Part shown: positions 1-9,187 of the stretch, one piece after another
How the letters are laid out: the number at the start of each line of letters is the position of its first letter
Numbering within the stretch: the stretch's first letter is position 1
From: Aldehydirespirator sp965117015
Lineage (GTDB): Bacteria; Actinomycetota; Acidimicrobiia; Acidimicrobiales; Aldehydirespiratoraceae
Reading direction: 5' to 3'
NCBI GenBank assembly: GCA_965117015.1
Contig: OZ220747.1
Location: forward strand, 3,162,001-3,226,000
DNA length: 64,000 nt
Program-made: the position numbers and the translations under genes
The notes under the pieces: generated by a model
The model's database searches: none
Told to the model about the DNA's origin: nothing
The model's input: the letters and a program-made list of their open reading frames with translations, nothing else

Positions 1-532
1 GGTCGAACACCACGCCGGTCGGGTTGCCGGGCGAGTTCAGTATGAGGGCGCTGGTCTGGGGGGTGATGGCGGCCTCGACGACGGCGGGGTCGAGCCGCCA
101 GTTGGTGGAGGCGTCGACCGGGTAGGGAACGATCCGGGCTCCGAGGACGTGGACCTGGGCGGCGTAGTTGGACCATCCGGGGTCGGGCAGCAGCACGTCG
201 CTGCCGGGTTCGACGGCGAGGGTGAGGCTGGTGAACAGCGCCCCGCAGGCGCCGGTGGTGACGCAGACCTCATCGGGGGTGGCGGTGACGCCGTTGACCC
301 GGGCGAGCTTGCCGACGATGGCCTCGCGCAGCTCGGGGAGGCCTTCGCCGGGGGCGTACCCGGTCGATCCTGCGGTCGATCGTGCGGCGGCGTCGTCGAT
401 GATGTGCTGGGGGGTGGTGAAGTTGGGGTCGCCGCCCTCGAGCCGGACGGGGTCGTCGAGGGTGGCCGCGAGGTCGGCCATGCGCCGGATGCCCGAGTGG
501 GGCGTCTCCAGCAGGTGGGGGCGTACCCGCAT
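1..532 (-). CDS. PLP-dependent aminotransferase, class I/II (3' end cut by window)
   Basis: The reverse strand encodes about 177 residues beginning MRVRPHLLETPHSGIRRM and running off the left edge. Residues characteristic of fold-type I aspartate/tyrosine aminotransferases are visible: YAPGEGLPELREAI, TTGACGALFTSL for the phosphate-binding loop, PDPGWSNY, and NSPGNPTGVV near the edge. The protein should bind pyridoxal phosphate and transfer amino groups from an amino acid to a 2-oxo acid; the substrate cannot be told. The catalytic lysine lies beyond the window. The start overlaps the stop of the upstream EthD-like gene by one base (TGATG), so the two are probably co-translated. Confidence 0.85.
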   Translation of the reverse strand, partial: MRVRPHLLETPHSGIRRMADLAATLDDPVRLEGGDPNFTTPQHIIDDAAARSTAGSTGYAPGEGLPELREAIVGKLARVNGVTATPDEVCVTTGACGALFTSLTLAVEPGSDVLLPDPGWSNYAAQVHVLGARIVPYPVDASTNWRLDPAVVEAAITPQTSALILNSPGNPTGVVFD

Positions 533-1221
533 CAGTCGCCGTCGGTGTCGAACATGCCCGGGCCGGTGCCGGGCGGTTCGATGACCACGTGCTCGTGGGT
601 GAGCCAGAACTGGCCGTCGGTGCGGGCGTAGTTGGGGACGTCCTCCCAGGCCTTGGCGGCGAGCGGGTGCTCGTTGGCGCTGGCGTGGTGGTCGCGGCTC
701 GGGTACCACAGCTCGATGAACGCGTCGACGGTGCGCTCCACCGGCATGCTCACCGTGTCGAGGACCCGGGACACGACATAGCCGGAACTGCCCGGGATCG
801 ACGAGGAGATGGGTGCGTGCACCGTCTTCCAGTAATCGAAGAACCCCTCGGTGGTGAAGTCCTCCCGCTTGGCAGCCGTCCCGAACAGGTTGAGCCGGGA
901 GTGCGCCCCCGACACCCTGCGATCAACCGGCGCCAAGAAGACGATCTCCTCAACAAGCCAACTCGATACCGTCGCGTCCACCGAGCCGGTCAGATGACCA
1001 AGAACCGTCCCGGCGCCCGCGGAGTCATCGATCCAGGCCTGCACCACTGCAATGGTCTCAGCAGGACCAGTCAGCGACTCGTTCAGACCGCTAACCGTCA
1101 AGCCGGCCAACCCGGCGACCCCGCCGGCACTCTCGACCAGCCGCCCCACAGCGTCGTCGCGCTCCCCCGCCGTAACGGCGTGATCGGCATCCAGCAAGAT
1201 CGCGTACTTCTGCACAGCCAT
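532..1221 (-). CDS. EthD-like dimeric alpha/beta-barrel protein
   Basis: The protein has 229 residues from the chosen ATG; an in-frame TTG lies six codons upstream. The ATG is preferred because AGGGGAGA lies just upstream. It looks like two ferredoxin-like halves: an N-terminal half starting MAVQKYAILLDAD and a C-terminal half with TTEGFFDYWKTVHAP, the usual entry of EthD-type domains (W-x-x-x-H), and a final EHPLAAKAWEDVPNYA segment. Such proteins act as small cytosolic oxidoreductase or lyase helpers in catabolic operons, and some degrade aromatic or ether substrates. It is one base from the downstream aminotransferase and so probably shares its transcript. The substrate is unknown. Confidence 0.65.
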   Translation of the reverse strand: MAVQKYAILLDADHAVTAGERDDAVGRLVESAGGVAGLAGLTVSGLNESLTGPAETIAVVQAWIDDSAGAGTVLGHLTGSVDATVSSWLVEEIVFLAPVDRRVSGAHSRLNLFGTAAKREDFTTEGFFDYWKTVHAPISSSIPGSSGYVVSRVLDTVSMPVERTVDAFIELWYPSRDHHASANEHPLAAKAWEDVPNYARTDGQFWLTHEHVVIEPPGTGPGMFDTDGD

Positions 1222-1512
1222 TCGTTCTCCCCTAGTCAACCGGACGACACTGCCAGACCCCTCTCGCTGACAATAGACCTATGGAATCCCGGCGGCCCAT
1301 CCCAGCCAGACGCACACCGTCGGTCCGCCAGCTCTGAAGCGCGTTCGTCGATAGATGCCGACAACGAGAAGCTCGCAGCTCATGAATGGGTCCACCCAGA
1401 AGGCTCTCTGGCTTCTTGGTGCTACATCGACAGTCGCGGCGACGCTTGCTGCAGCCGGTGAAACAGCACTAGCTCGGGTATTCTTCTGAAGCACCGTTGC
1501 CGAGGAGGACCC

Positions 1513-1875
1513 CTGACCAATCAGGATCAGCCCAACATCCAGACAGCGTTCGGAGTGGCCGAGTACTACGCCAACCACGCGCAAGAAATGATCGATGACC
1601 TCCAGGCAACGATCCAGCAATGGCGCGGTGACAACGGGGGTGCCGACACCGACGAACTGATGAGGACCCTCAAGACGTTCGACGCTCTGATGGGAGAAGC
1701 CCTCCGCTGGGCCGACAGAGGCCTCACTCATCCGGCCACCCTCGGCGACCGTGACCCTGATTGGCTCGACCGCACGATCCGTTGGCTCACGATCAGGGCC
1801 GAGTACCAGGCGATCTACGAACGTGCGGTCCATGCGCAACTATCGCTCAAGATCACTAGCTCTGTCGCTGAATAG
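1513..1875 (+). CDS. small hypothetical helical protein, probable CTG start
   Basis: No family was recognised. The frame encodes an acidic, largely helical protein with many E, D, Q and W residues. The first ATG/GTG start is GTG at 1555 (106 residues), which has no ribosome site. A strong GAGGAGG at 1502-1508 sits five bases before an in-frame CTG at 1513, giving 120 residues beginning (M)TNQDQPNIQTAFGVAEYY. I therefore prefer CTG. Third-codon GC bias supports this strand over an overlapping reverse frame. It stands alone between the aminotransferase block and the defence island. Confidence 0.5.
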   Translation: MTNQDQPNIQTAFGVAEYYANHAQEMIDDLQATIQQWRGDNGGADTDELMRTLKTFDALMGEALRWADRGLTHPATLGDRDPDWLDRTIRWLTIRAEYQAIYERAVHAQLSLKITSSVAE

Positions 1876-2125
1876 ATGCCTGTGGGCCTACCGCCCACCC
1901 GGCCCACCAAGCCGTCTCAAGGACCCTGTACGACCATAAGACGCTTCATAGTGTCCAGTTCGCTGCCTAGACCTCATTGTCGTTAGACAGTTCGAATCGC
2001 ACCTTCCCACCAGAGCGTGCACGCGCGCGTGTGAGGTTGTCTCATCGTGTCTCACGCGCTCGTTCGTGGTTCTTGTGGCTTGACACGAATGGTCGCCGAC
2101 CTGTTGGGGTATCGCCCGCCGATTC

Positions 2126-3592
2126 TCAGGGCAAGAGTTCGGTCAGGTCGGCTGGTTTGCCGGGGATCATGGGCACCGAGCCGTAGCCAGCCCACAAGAA
2201 GTCAATGCCGTCGTGGGGGTGGGCGGCCAGGACACGGCGCACGACTGGCTTGCCTTGCCAGCGGATACGGGAGTAGCGGGTGTGGAGCTTCGCTGCTTCG
2301 AGTTCCACCCAGTGCCGGCCCACGTACTTTGCATCGAATACCACCGCTGCGGGGCTCGGACCGAGGCGCAAGACCATAACGTCGGGTGTGATCAAGGTCT
2401 GCGCCATCTTGGGGTTGGGGTGTGGCACATTCTCGAGCCCCTGCCAATCGCGACCGCTAGAGGTGATGCGTGGTTCGAACGCGACGTGCACTCCGCCTTT
2501 GAAGCGCACCGTTGCTCCCCGTGGAATCTCCAGTCGGGTGGTCCCGGCGTGGGTTCTGCTGCCAAGGATGTCAAAGCCCGGATCGATCGGAGGTCCGTAT
2601 TTCTTCCTACAGGCAGCTAACACTTGTAGGAATACCCAGTATTCGTAGAGGCGGATCATCCCTTTGACGCCGAGTCGAGCTTCGCCCGGTCCTTCAGTCG
2701 CGTGTGCCTCAGGCCGGTCGAGTACGCGCAGTACTTGGTCAACTTGCCGGTAGCGCGGATCGTGCAGGGTGCGCACGCGGGCTGCCTCGATGCCACCGTG
2801 AAGAGTGCGGCATGAAGCGAAGGGATGGTTCCTGAGCGCCCGATTGGCACGGGTAGCGACCTCAAGACCATCGGCTTGGCGCCGGGCGTAGGCGGCCAAC
2901 CGGCGAAGCGTTTCAGCGACGAGCGCATTCTCAGGTATGTCGATCTCGCGGATCATGATGATGCTACGTCCCGGCCGCTGTGGCAGCAGGACCTGGCTCG
3001 CAGTTGCGGCCGAGTCCGATGGCCCTTCATCGTGGCCGCCAGCGCTGCGGGCCAGGGAGGCTGAAGCCCGAATGACGCTGGCCGTTAGTTCTGAAGGCCT
3101 CCGGACTGCCTCCAGCCGTCGGACTCCCTCCCCTCGGGCCAGAATCGACCTCGGCTCAGCAGCGATGTCTCGAACCGGTCTCTCGATGGCACGCCACAAC
3201 TCGGCGGGTGAAGGCATCCGGCCGCGTAGCCGGCTGGCGCCGTCGGGATCGAAAATGAGTCCCGCCCACATCCCCTCAAGGGCTGATCGCAGGGTCTGGA
3301 AGGCCCCCTCGCTCATCTTGTCAGGAACAATCTCGAACTCGCCTGCCGTTTCGCCCGACTCGCGAGCGATCTCCACGAAGCCGAGATGACCGCGCAGTTC
3401 CTCACACCTGCTCAATCGCAACTCAATGCAGCCGCTGGAATCAGCTCGAGTCACTCTGAGGCCCAAGTTGGCCGTCTCGCCGCTGTCGAAGCCGCGGAGC
3501 ACCAGCGTGGAGGACTCTGGCACTCTCGGGCAGCCGGGACCCCGGCTGAGTGGAAGCCATGTCCGTCCGACTAACACCTCTGGCATCGTCAT
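2126..3592 (-). CDS. DUF2357 PD-(D/E)XK nuclease, McrC-like partner
   Basis: This 488-residue protein starts three bases after the AAA+ gene stops, so the two form one operon. The middle contains IRLYEYWVFLQVLAAC, typical of DUF2357 proteins. The C-terminus carries a PD-(D/E)XK nuclease core: D404 in TPDVMVL, then D420 and K422 in VVFDAKY. Families of this type pair with McrB-like motor ATPases to form modification-dependent or phage-triggered restriction complexes; the nuclease subunit cuts DNA when the motor is assembled. Target specificity cannot be read from the sequence. The nuclease assignment is strong, while the role in defence is inferred from the partner and the island. Confidence 0.75.
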   Translation of the reverse strand: MTMPEVLVGRTWLPLSRGPGCPRVPESSTLVLRGFDSGETANLGLRVTRADSSGCIELRLSRCEELRGHLGFVEIARESGETAGEFEIVPDKMSEGAFQTLRSALEGMWAGLIFDPDGASRLRGRMPSPAELWRAIERPVRDIAAEPRSILARGEGVRRLEAVRRPSELTASVIRASASLARSAGGHDEGPSDSAATASQVLLPQRPGRSIIMIREIDIPENALVAETLRRLAAYARRQADGLEVATRANRALRNHPFASCRTLHGGIEAARVRTLHDPRYRQVDQVLRVLDRPEAHATEGPGEARLGVKGMIRLYEYWVFLQVLAACRKKYGPPIDPGFDILGSRTHAGTTRLEIPRGATVRFKGGVHVAFEPRITSSGRDWQGLENVPHPNPKMAQTLITPDVMVLRLGPSPAAVVFDAKYVGRHWVELEAAKLHTRYSRIRWQGKPVVRRVLAAHPHDGIDFLWAGYGSVPMIPGKPADLTELLP

Positions 3593-3595
3593 GAC

Positions 3596-6325
3596 TCAGA
3601 TCCGGGCGAGTGCTAGACGGGGATCGGTGCCTTCGAGGAACTCGTCGTCGGACACACTGTCGTCGAGCCAGCGACGCACGATCGAAGCGGATTGCTTAGC
3701 ACCCACGTTGTCGAACTCTTCAAGGAGTTCCTTGAGGCTCTCGGCCAAGTGCCCCTTGAAGCCGCGGATCTTGGGGATGATGCGCTGAACGATGCCCCAG
3801 TCCAAGGCGCTGACATCGTCGAGGATTCCCTCGGCGTTCGCTACGAAACGCTCAAGCTCTAGGTGGGCCCGCAGCCCGACACCGATCCTTGCCTGTCTCA
3901 GGATGTCGGCTATGTCGGCCAGAAAGTCATGGTGGTCATCGCTAGGTTCTGTAGTGCACACCTTGCGCCACTCGTCGATCCCAACGTGCCACGGCGCGGG
4001 CACCTGACCGTCGGGCTCGTGGTGCCTGTCGGAGACCTCAACGCTCAAGAGCAGCACGTTCGCCCGGTCAAGGACCCTCTCTGACAGCGGGCGGGTGGTC
4101 TCGTCCACATTCACTGTTCCGACAATCATGAGGTTGTCGGGAAACTTGAGACTGGCCGGCCACTCGTCGGCGTTCTTCGGGGCCAAGGCGGAGGAATACA
4201 GCGGCATCTGGACGTCCTCGCTTCCTGAGCGCGCCTCTTCGATGGCTGAGAGCCACTCGGCTAGGTACTGCTCGACCGGAGCGAGATTCATCTCATCGAG
4301 TAGTACGAAGTGAAGGCGATCGGGCTCGCGCTCGCAGTCCCGAACCGTCTCAGCGAGCCAGCCCGGTACGAAACGCTCCGATATCGGATTAACGAATCCG
4401 AGCACCTCGGTCTGGTCGATCCAGTCTGGTCGCACGGCGATGCGCCGGAATCGGCCGTTGGAGTTACGGGCTCCGAAGGCCTCCGCATAGGCCCGGGTCA
4501 GCGAACTCTTTCCCGAGCCTGTGAGTCCGGCGAGGATCACAAACGGGCGGGTCTTAAGCGATACGTACATCCGCCGGATGTCCATGGGGTCAAAGTCCAG
4601 GGGGCCCTTGCAGTAGTTCAAGAGATGGTCCACTAGGTCGCCCTCGCCTTGGTCGACCTGCCATCGATGGATCCTGCGGTCCTCGACGTCGCTCCACAGT
4701 TCGTTCGCATTCTCACGGGCTTCGATCAGTCGCGCGTCCGTGAGGTCTGGATCTTGGAGCCAGCCTGTGATCTCAGAACGCCAATTGGCGAAGTAGCCAA
4801 TGTCCTCGCCACTGAAGTCCTCACGCTCGTCGGTCAGGATCCCATCGACCCGGAGGAGACTCTTCTCAACAGCCGTTCGGCATTCATCGCGTAGCCGCTG
4901 CTGTTCTTCTTCGATCTCCAGTTGGAGTTCGTTGACGCCACGGCCACCGCGGCGCTTCAGCTCAGCAATCCTTCGCTCCCACTCGCGCAGCGTCGAGTCG
5001 GAGGCGCGCAGGTCCCGGAGCGGCACCAAGAGTTGCATCAGATCCTTTTGCTGTTCCTGCAGTAGCTCGTCAAGCCGCGTGGACAGCTCTGTCTGCGCAG
5101 TTCCGATCTCGCGAGCCATTGCGTTGGGGTCAGCGCCATCGAAGCGGGCCTCGATGTCGGCGACGCGCTCGATCCAGGCGGTGTCCTCACTGAGGCTGGA
5201 TTCCCCCAGCTTCCGGCGCAGCCCTTCCAACTGGCGGTGAGCAAGCTCGGCACGCTCGCGCCGCGAGATCTGCTCGCGAAGGTGGTTCAGTGCCTTCTCG
5301 GCCCCGTCAATGTCGTCATCGAACACATAGAGGTTGATCTCGTCGATTTCTTCGTCTGTGACCCCGGGCTTGGCTTTGAGTTCAGCCAACGCAGCGGTAA
5401 GGCTGCGGTGACGCTGAATCTCCTCTTGGAGGGACGCGATGGATTGGCCCGTGTGTTCGCACCACGCGGCAACCACGCGAGCGAGCTTGTAGCGGCCGCG
5501 CCGATCACCACTGCGGCCAGCAACATCGATACGTTCGGCAACCAACTCCCTGTCCACAGCCGGCGCAGCGGTGGCCGTCAGAATCGGCCTGAGCAAGGCC
5601 TCTGCAAGCGGTCCGACCGCGTGCTTGAACTCGCTCGGCACTTCACTGATGAGTCCGGGCACGGACCGACGCTTCCACGGCTCGACCTCGCCTTGGAGAT
5701 CGACAAGCCGATTGACGTAATCCGTCGCTTCGCGGCAGCGCTTGAGCATCTGCTTGTACCGCCGACTCCCGACCTCAACTCCCTTGTCTCGGAGCTCCTG
5801 CTCCAACTTCCGCATATCGATCTCTGCGGGCGCGGCTTGACGATTCGCTCTGAGGCGCTCCGCGGTGACGCCCAGCTGCTCACGGAACCACAACCAAACC
5901 TCGCGCTCGCCCGGCAGCTTCACCGCACCGTAGTGGTCTAGCCGTAGGGCCTCATCCAGACCAGACAGCTGCGAATCGAGCCTCTGCCTCTTGTCGAGCC
6001 AATCTGCCGCCGGTAGCGACAGCTCGAGTCCGATGGCGGCGGCCATGTGACTCCTGACCGTGTCGTCCAGGGACTCCGGAAGCCGATGTGCACCGCCGTT
6101 GGCAGAGGGCCGCCCAGTGGTGACGACGTACCACCAGTCAAGGACATGAGACAAGTGGCGATCGTCACCGAGGCTGCACCTCCTGATCACATCTCTCGCC
6201 GTCTCTACCGCGGCTTCAGCCGACGAATCAGTCTCAACAATGGGGATCAGAAGCTCGAAGACTGTGTTCGCGTCAGTTTCTGACACGGGCTCGGTGCTTC
6301 TGATGATCCTTGTCAACTTGGCCAC
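3596..6325 (-). CDS. McrB-like AAA+ ATPase with long coiled-coil N-terminus
   Basis: This 909-residue protein has roughly 550 residues of charged coiled coil followed by one AAA+ module. Walker A is GLTGSGKSS near residue 603 and Walker B is FVLLDEMNLAPVEQYL near 673. A sensor segment GTVNVDETTRPLSERVLDRAN-type follows near 735, which matches the McrB clade rather than classical AAA proteases. It lies directly upstream of the DUF2357 nuclease with a three-base gap. By analogy with McrBC it should hydrolyse nucleotide, probably GTP or ATP, to move on DNA and activate the nuclease. The N-terminal sensor domain is not a recognised modified-base binder, so what it detects is open. Confidence 0.75.
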   Translation of the reverse strand: MAKLTRIIRSTEPVSETDANTVFELLIPIVETDSSAEAAVETARDVIRRCSLGDDRHLSHVLDWWYVVTTGRPSANGGAHRLPESLDDTVRSHMAAAIGLELSLPAADWLDKRQRLDSQLSGLDEALRLDHYGAVKLPGEREVWLWFREQLGVTAERLRANRQAAPAEIDMRKLEQELRDKGVEVGSRRYKQMLKRCREATDYVNRLVDLQGEVEPWKRRSVPGLISEVPSEFKHAVGPLAEALLRPILTATAAPAVDRELVAERIDVAGRSGDRRGRYKLARVVAAWCEHTGQSIASLQEEIQRHRSLTAALAELKAKPGVTDEEIDEINLYVFDDDIDGAEKALNHLREQISRRERAELAHRQLEGLRRKLGESSLSEDTAWIERVADIEARFDGADPNAMAREIGTAQTELSTRLDELLQEQQKDLMQLLVPLRDLRASDSTLREWERRIAELKRRGGRGVNELQLEIEEEQQRLRDECRTAVEKSLLRVDGILTDEREDFSGEDIGYFANWRSEITGWLQDPDLTDARLIEARENANELWSDVEDRRIHRWQVDQGEGDLVDHLLNYCKGPLDFDPMDIRRMYVSLKTRPFVILAGLTGSGKSSLTRAYAEAFGARNSNGRFRRIAVRPDWIDQTEVLGFVNPISERFVPGWLAETVRDCEREPDRLHFVLLDEMNLAPVEQYLAEWLSAIEEARSGSEDVQMPLYSSALAPKNADEWPASLKFPDNLMIVGTVNVDETTRPLSERVLDRANVLLLSVEVSDRHHEPDGQVPAPWHVGIDEWRKVCTTEPSDDHHDFLADIADILRQARIGVGLRAHLELERFVANAEGILDDVSALDWGIVQRIIPKIRGFKGHLAESLKELLEEFDNVGAKQSASIVRRWLDDSVSDDEFLEGTDPRLALARI

Positions 6326-6432
6326 TGGTGCCTCCCTTGCTCGTTGGACGCGAAGCTAGACGCGAGCTACGACACGGGCAGAACGTCAGCGTGCAGGAGG
6401 CTGACTCCTCGCCGTTCGAGGGTGGACTGCGA

Positions 6433-6708
6433 TCAGGCCCACAGGTCGTAGGCACCTACCGTGTCCGTACGACCGCACCACTCGCATGCGATTAGCCGTT
6501 CTTCTTCGGGGCCGTCGGGCGCCTCGTGGACAACTCGCCGATCGATCTCGCGCATCGAATGCTGGCCTCGCGCACATCTCCGGCGACCTCGCCACCTCAG
6601 GCATACCCGCGTGAGATGCGGCCTGGAGGTTCTGGCGGCCCATCCGACAAACATCACGAGTAGCGGCGCGATGACGAGCACCAATACGGTCGGCAACGAG
6701 GTCTCCAT
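6433..6708 (-). CDS. small membrane-anchored protein with CxxC pair (hypothetical)
   Basis: This 91-residue frame fills most of the 419-base gap between the McrB-like gene and the ASCH gene. It begins METSLP followed by a clear transmembrane stretch (TVLVLVIAPLLVMFVGWAA), then a strongly basic segment, and ends with CEWCGRT, a possible zinc knuckle. I recognise no family. Reality is uncertain because the region is GC-rich and no strong ribosome site is seen. If real, it could be a membrane anchor or sensor for one of the flanking systems. Confidence 0.35.
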   Translation of the reverse strand: METSLPTVLVLVIAPLLVMFVGWAARTSRPHLTRVCLRWRGRRRCARGQHSMREIDRRVVHEAPDGPEEERLIACEWCGRTDTVGAYDLWA

Positions 6709-6744
6709 CAGCCGTCGCAGCGAGTTCGCCCTTGCCGACCCTGA

Positions 6745-7197
6745 CTAGGCGGCCATTCGGATGAGCCGGTCGCCGGTCTTGGTGTCGACGTAGGCGAAGC
6801 TCTGCGGAGGCCGGAAGCCTCTCGGCCTCGCCCGCAGGTCTTGGAGCGGAACCCGCTGACCGAACGCTTGCGGCTCGGTCAGCGTCAGAGCAGTGCCAGC
6901 ATCCAGGCCGTCGAAATACTGCTGGAACTCGTGATAGTGCAAGTCGGACCTAGAGCCATACTCGCGCCACAGCGCCTCCAGTCCAACGGATCGGACGTCG
7001 GTGATGATGCACGTGCCGAGTAGTGCCCGGACCGGCGTCGTCGCATACAGCAGCGCCCGCGTCGGAACGACGATCTTCGGCACGGTGCGGCGGAGTTCGA
7101 CCGTCTTGACGCCGGAGAGGATGGCTTCCGCGAATCGGGGCTTGAGCGACAGGACGATCATCCGGTCAGGGTCGAGCCTCGGCATTTCAATCGTCAT
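6745..7197 (-). CDS. ASCH/PUA-like domain protein
   Basis: The 150-residue protein contains the ASCH signature: MIVLSLKPRFAEAILSGVKT followed by VELRR, then a beta-rich core and a region with DLRARPRGFRPPQSF. ASCH domains are PUA-like folds that bind RNA or modified nucleotides, and some are ribonucleases. The annotated ATG overlaps the end of the GNAT-PIN gene by 11 bases; a second in-frame ATG at 7185 lies one base past that stop. Either way the genes look translationally coupled. The C-terminal part of the neighbour repeats a similar PIRPEYARVIL motif, which suggests paired RNA-binding modules in one system. Confidence 0.7.
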   Translation of the reverse strand: MTIEMPRLDPDRMIVLSLKPRFAEAILSGVKTVELRRTVPKIVVPTRALLYATTPVRALLGTCIITDVRSVGLEALWREYGSRSDLHYHEFQQYFDGLDAGTALTLTEPQAFGQRVPLQDLRARPRGFRPPQSFAYVDTKTGDRLIRMAA

Positions 7198-9187
7198 CGC
7201 TTCTCATGCCCTCCTCATAGAGCCAGCGGGCTGCTCCTTCGTCAATCGGCTGAGTCGTTTGGAAGAATCCTGGCGTGTTCATACTGTCGCACAGCTCTCG
7301 CGCTCGAGCTATCGGGACAGGTGCCGGGAACACCTCCGTCTGGCTGAAGAGCAGCGCGGTTGCGACGAGACCGCCGCCCTTCCTGGAGTGCTTGGCGCTG
7401 TTGAGCACTTGCTGCTCCTCAAGCACGCCGCGATCGCGGTACTTGCGGTACAAGCGGCGAGGGTCCCCGGTATCGACATCATCCAACCAAGACATCGCTC
7501 GCACACCACCGAGCGTCCCTCCGCCGGAGACCCACCAGATGATCCTCGCGGGCGCTTCGATGAAGTAGCGCGGCGACATGTAGTAGGTGTTGTCGCGGGC
7601 GGCTGCCGCTCGCAGGTGCAGCTCGAATAGCCGTCTTTGGGGCTCCTCGTATCCGAGGATGACGCGAGCGTACTCCGGCCTGATCGGCACCACGTAGGAC
7701 AAGACGTTTCCGCTGAACACCTTGGACGGCCAGGCATACCGTTCGTAGTCTCGTACCAGGTGCGCGGTCAGCCGGCCCCAACCGAATTGATCCAGCTCCG
7801 GCGGCAAGGCACCGGCCGGTTCGTGGATGCCGGGCCGAACGTCTGCCGTCCATGCGGACCCCTCAGGTCTGAACCCCTCGGCGCGTAGAGCTCGTTCGAC
7901 AGATGGATGGGTCAGGTCATCCACGACAATGGTCGCCGGTTCGCCACTGGCCGCAATCGCCCGAAGGTGGTGAGCCATTTGCCGGACCGCCGTGTACGTC
8001 CGCTGCCCGGCGGCACTCCGGAGCACCGTGACCGTGACATGGTCGTCTTGCCGGTACATCGCTCCGAGCGCCAAAGGCTCTCCCGCGTCCGTCACGAGTT
8101 GCTCGATGCGCCCATCGTGGGCTGTGGCGATACTGAGGCGCTGCCTCAAGTTGCTTGGACGTTCACCCACATGATCATGGCAATAGGCAGACAACTCGGC
8201 GTCTAAGGGAACCTCGAAGACAGGGGACACGGACATGCCCGAGGCCGCGATGATTCGCGTCTGATGGCTGTGCTCCCCTCCTTGCGCTTGCAGCCCTAGG
8301 AGAAAGTCGTCTGGTCTGACCAGGCTCAACCCCGTCAGCTGTTCGATCTGACTCCCGTGGCGGAGTAGATCCTCATCTCGGGAGATGAGGTAGTCGGCCT
8401 CGCTCGCAGCTGCCTGGGCGATGACGCGCAGGTCACCGTCTCCGAGGCGAGCCGTCGAGTGTTTGCCCTGCAACGCATGCAACTTCATCTGCCGCGCCTC
8501 CCGGGAGGGCACCAGGATCCGGAAGTCTCCCTGCGCCGACCTGACGCAGTCGTCCACTGTGTGATGAACTGATAGTTCGGAGCGGCTCTGCGGTGTCACC
8601 GCCAGTTCTGCCGCTTCCGTGACCCAGTCTGCAGTCAAGGCCAACGATGCCGGGAAATGGCGTCGCTGCTCCAAGATGTCGAGCAGGACATTGGTGTCGA
8701 CGGCCACCACCATCCGAGCATCCTCCCGCTCAGGTTCATCCCAGAGGGTCCGAGCAGCGATCGGTAGCCACCACGTCACCAGAGGCAACCGGTCACGGCC
8801 ACGGCCGGGCTTCCTTCCCAGCCGCTGGAACCCCAAGTGGGGCCACATGGCGTGAGCCTCGTAGTCCTCACGGCACGACAGGCGAATACCCGCTCGATTC
8901 GGATTGCGCTCGACGATGGCCTCAACCAACTCGCGTGCGATCCCCCGCCCTCGCTCGCTGCGATCAACGCAGAGATGGGTGAGCGAGATGTCGCTAGTTC
9001 GTGCCCTCTTTCCGTAGAGCGCGTAGCCCTTGACTTCGCCGTCCTCAACGAACGCGAGCACCCTTCCCTCGGCCGCCGCCTGGTTGATCGCCGCGAAGGG
9101 CAAGAGACCCAGTGTCACGCTGTTGGCGTTGCCGAGTTCGATGACCCGCTGGTAGTGCGGTGAGTCAGGACTGACTTCCTCAATCAT
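7187..9187 (-). CDS. multidomain GNAT-PIN protein with ASCH-like C-terminus
   Basis: The ATG at 9187 is chosen because GGAGGG lies eight bases upstream; a longer frame starts at 9232. The product is about 666 residues. Residues 1-140 are a GNAT acetyltransferase with the acetyl-CoA loop RSERGRGIARELV. Residues about 158-290 are a PIN nuclease starting VVAVDTNVLLDIL, with further acidic residues in RSELSV and ADYLISRDEDLL. Residues about 300-450 look like a second, motif-poor GNAT-like fold ending near LRAEGFRPEG. The C-terminus from about 490 (YVVPIRPEYARVILGYEE) resembles ASCH/PUA domains. It is coupled to the ASCH gene. The combination suggests RNA cleavage and acylation of tRNA or protein; that is inference. 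Confidence 0.7.
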   Translation of the reverse strand: MIEEVSPDSPHYQRVIELGNANSVTLGLLPFAAINQAAAEGRVLAFVEDGEVKGYALYGKRARTSDISLTHLCVDRSERGRGIARELVEAIVERNPNRAGIRLSCREDYEAHAMWPHLGFQRLGRKPGRGRDRLPLVTWWLPIAARTLWDEPEREDARMVVAVDTNVLLDILEQRRHFPASLALTADWVTEAAELAVTPQSRSELSVHHTVDDCVRSAQGDFRILVPSREARQMKLHALQGKHSTARLGDGDLRVIAQAAASEADYLISRDEDLLRHGSQIEQLTGLSLVRPDDFLLGLQAQGGEHSHQTRIIAASGMSVSPVFEVPLDAELSAYCHDHVGERPSNLRQRLSIATAHDGRIEQLVTDAGEPLALGAMYRQDDHVTVTVLRSAAGQRTYTAVRQMAHHLRAIAASGEPATIVVDDLTHPSVERALRAEGFRPEGSAWTADVRPGIHEPAGALPPELDQFGWGRLTAHLVRDYERYAWPSKVFSGNVLSYVVPIRPEYARVILGYEEPQRRLFELHLRAAAARDNTYYMSPRYFIEAPARIIWWVSGGGTLGGVRAMSWLDDVDTGDPRRLYRKYRDRGVLEEQQVLNSAKHSRKGGGLVATALLFSQTEVFPAPVPIARARELCDSMNTPGFFQTTQPIDEGAARWLYEEGMRSDDD

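Noticed and set aside
1279..1839. A 186-codon reverse frame overlapping the small forward gene at 1513-1875
   Set aside because: It has no ribosome site, poor third-codon bias and a composition typical of an antisense shadow; the forward frame has GAGGAGG and a plausible protein.
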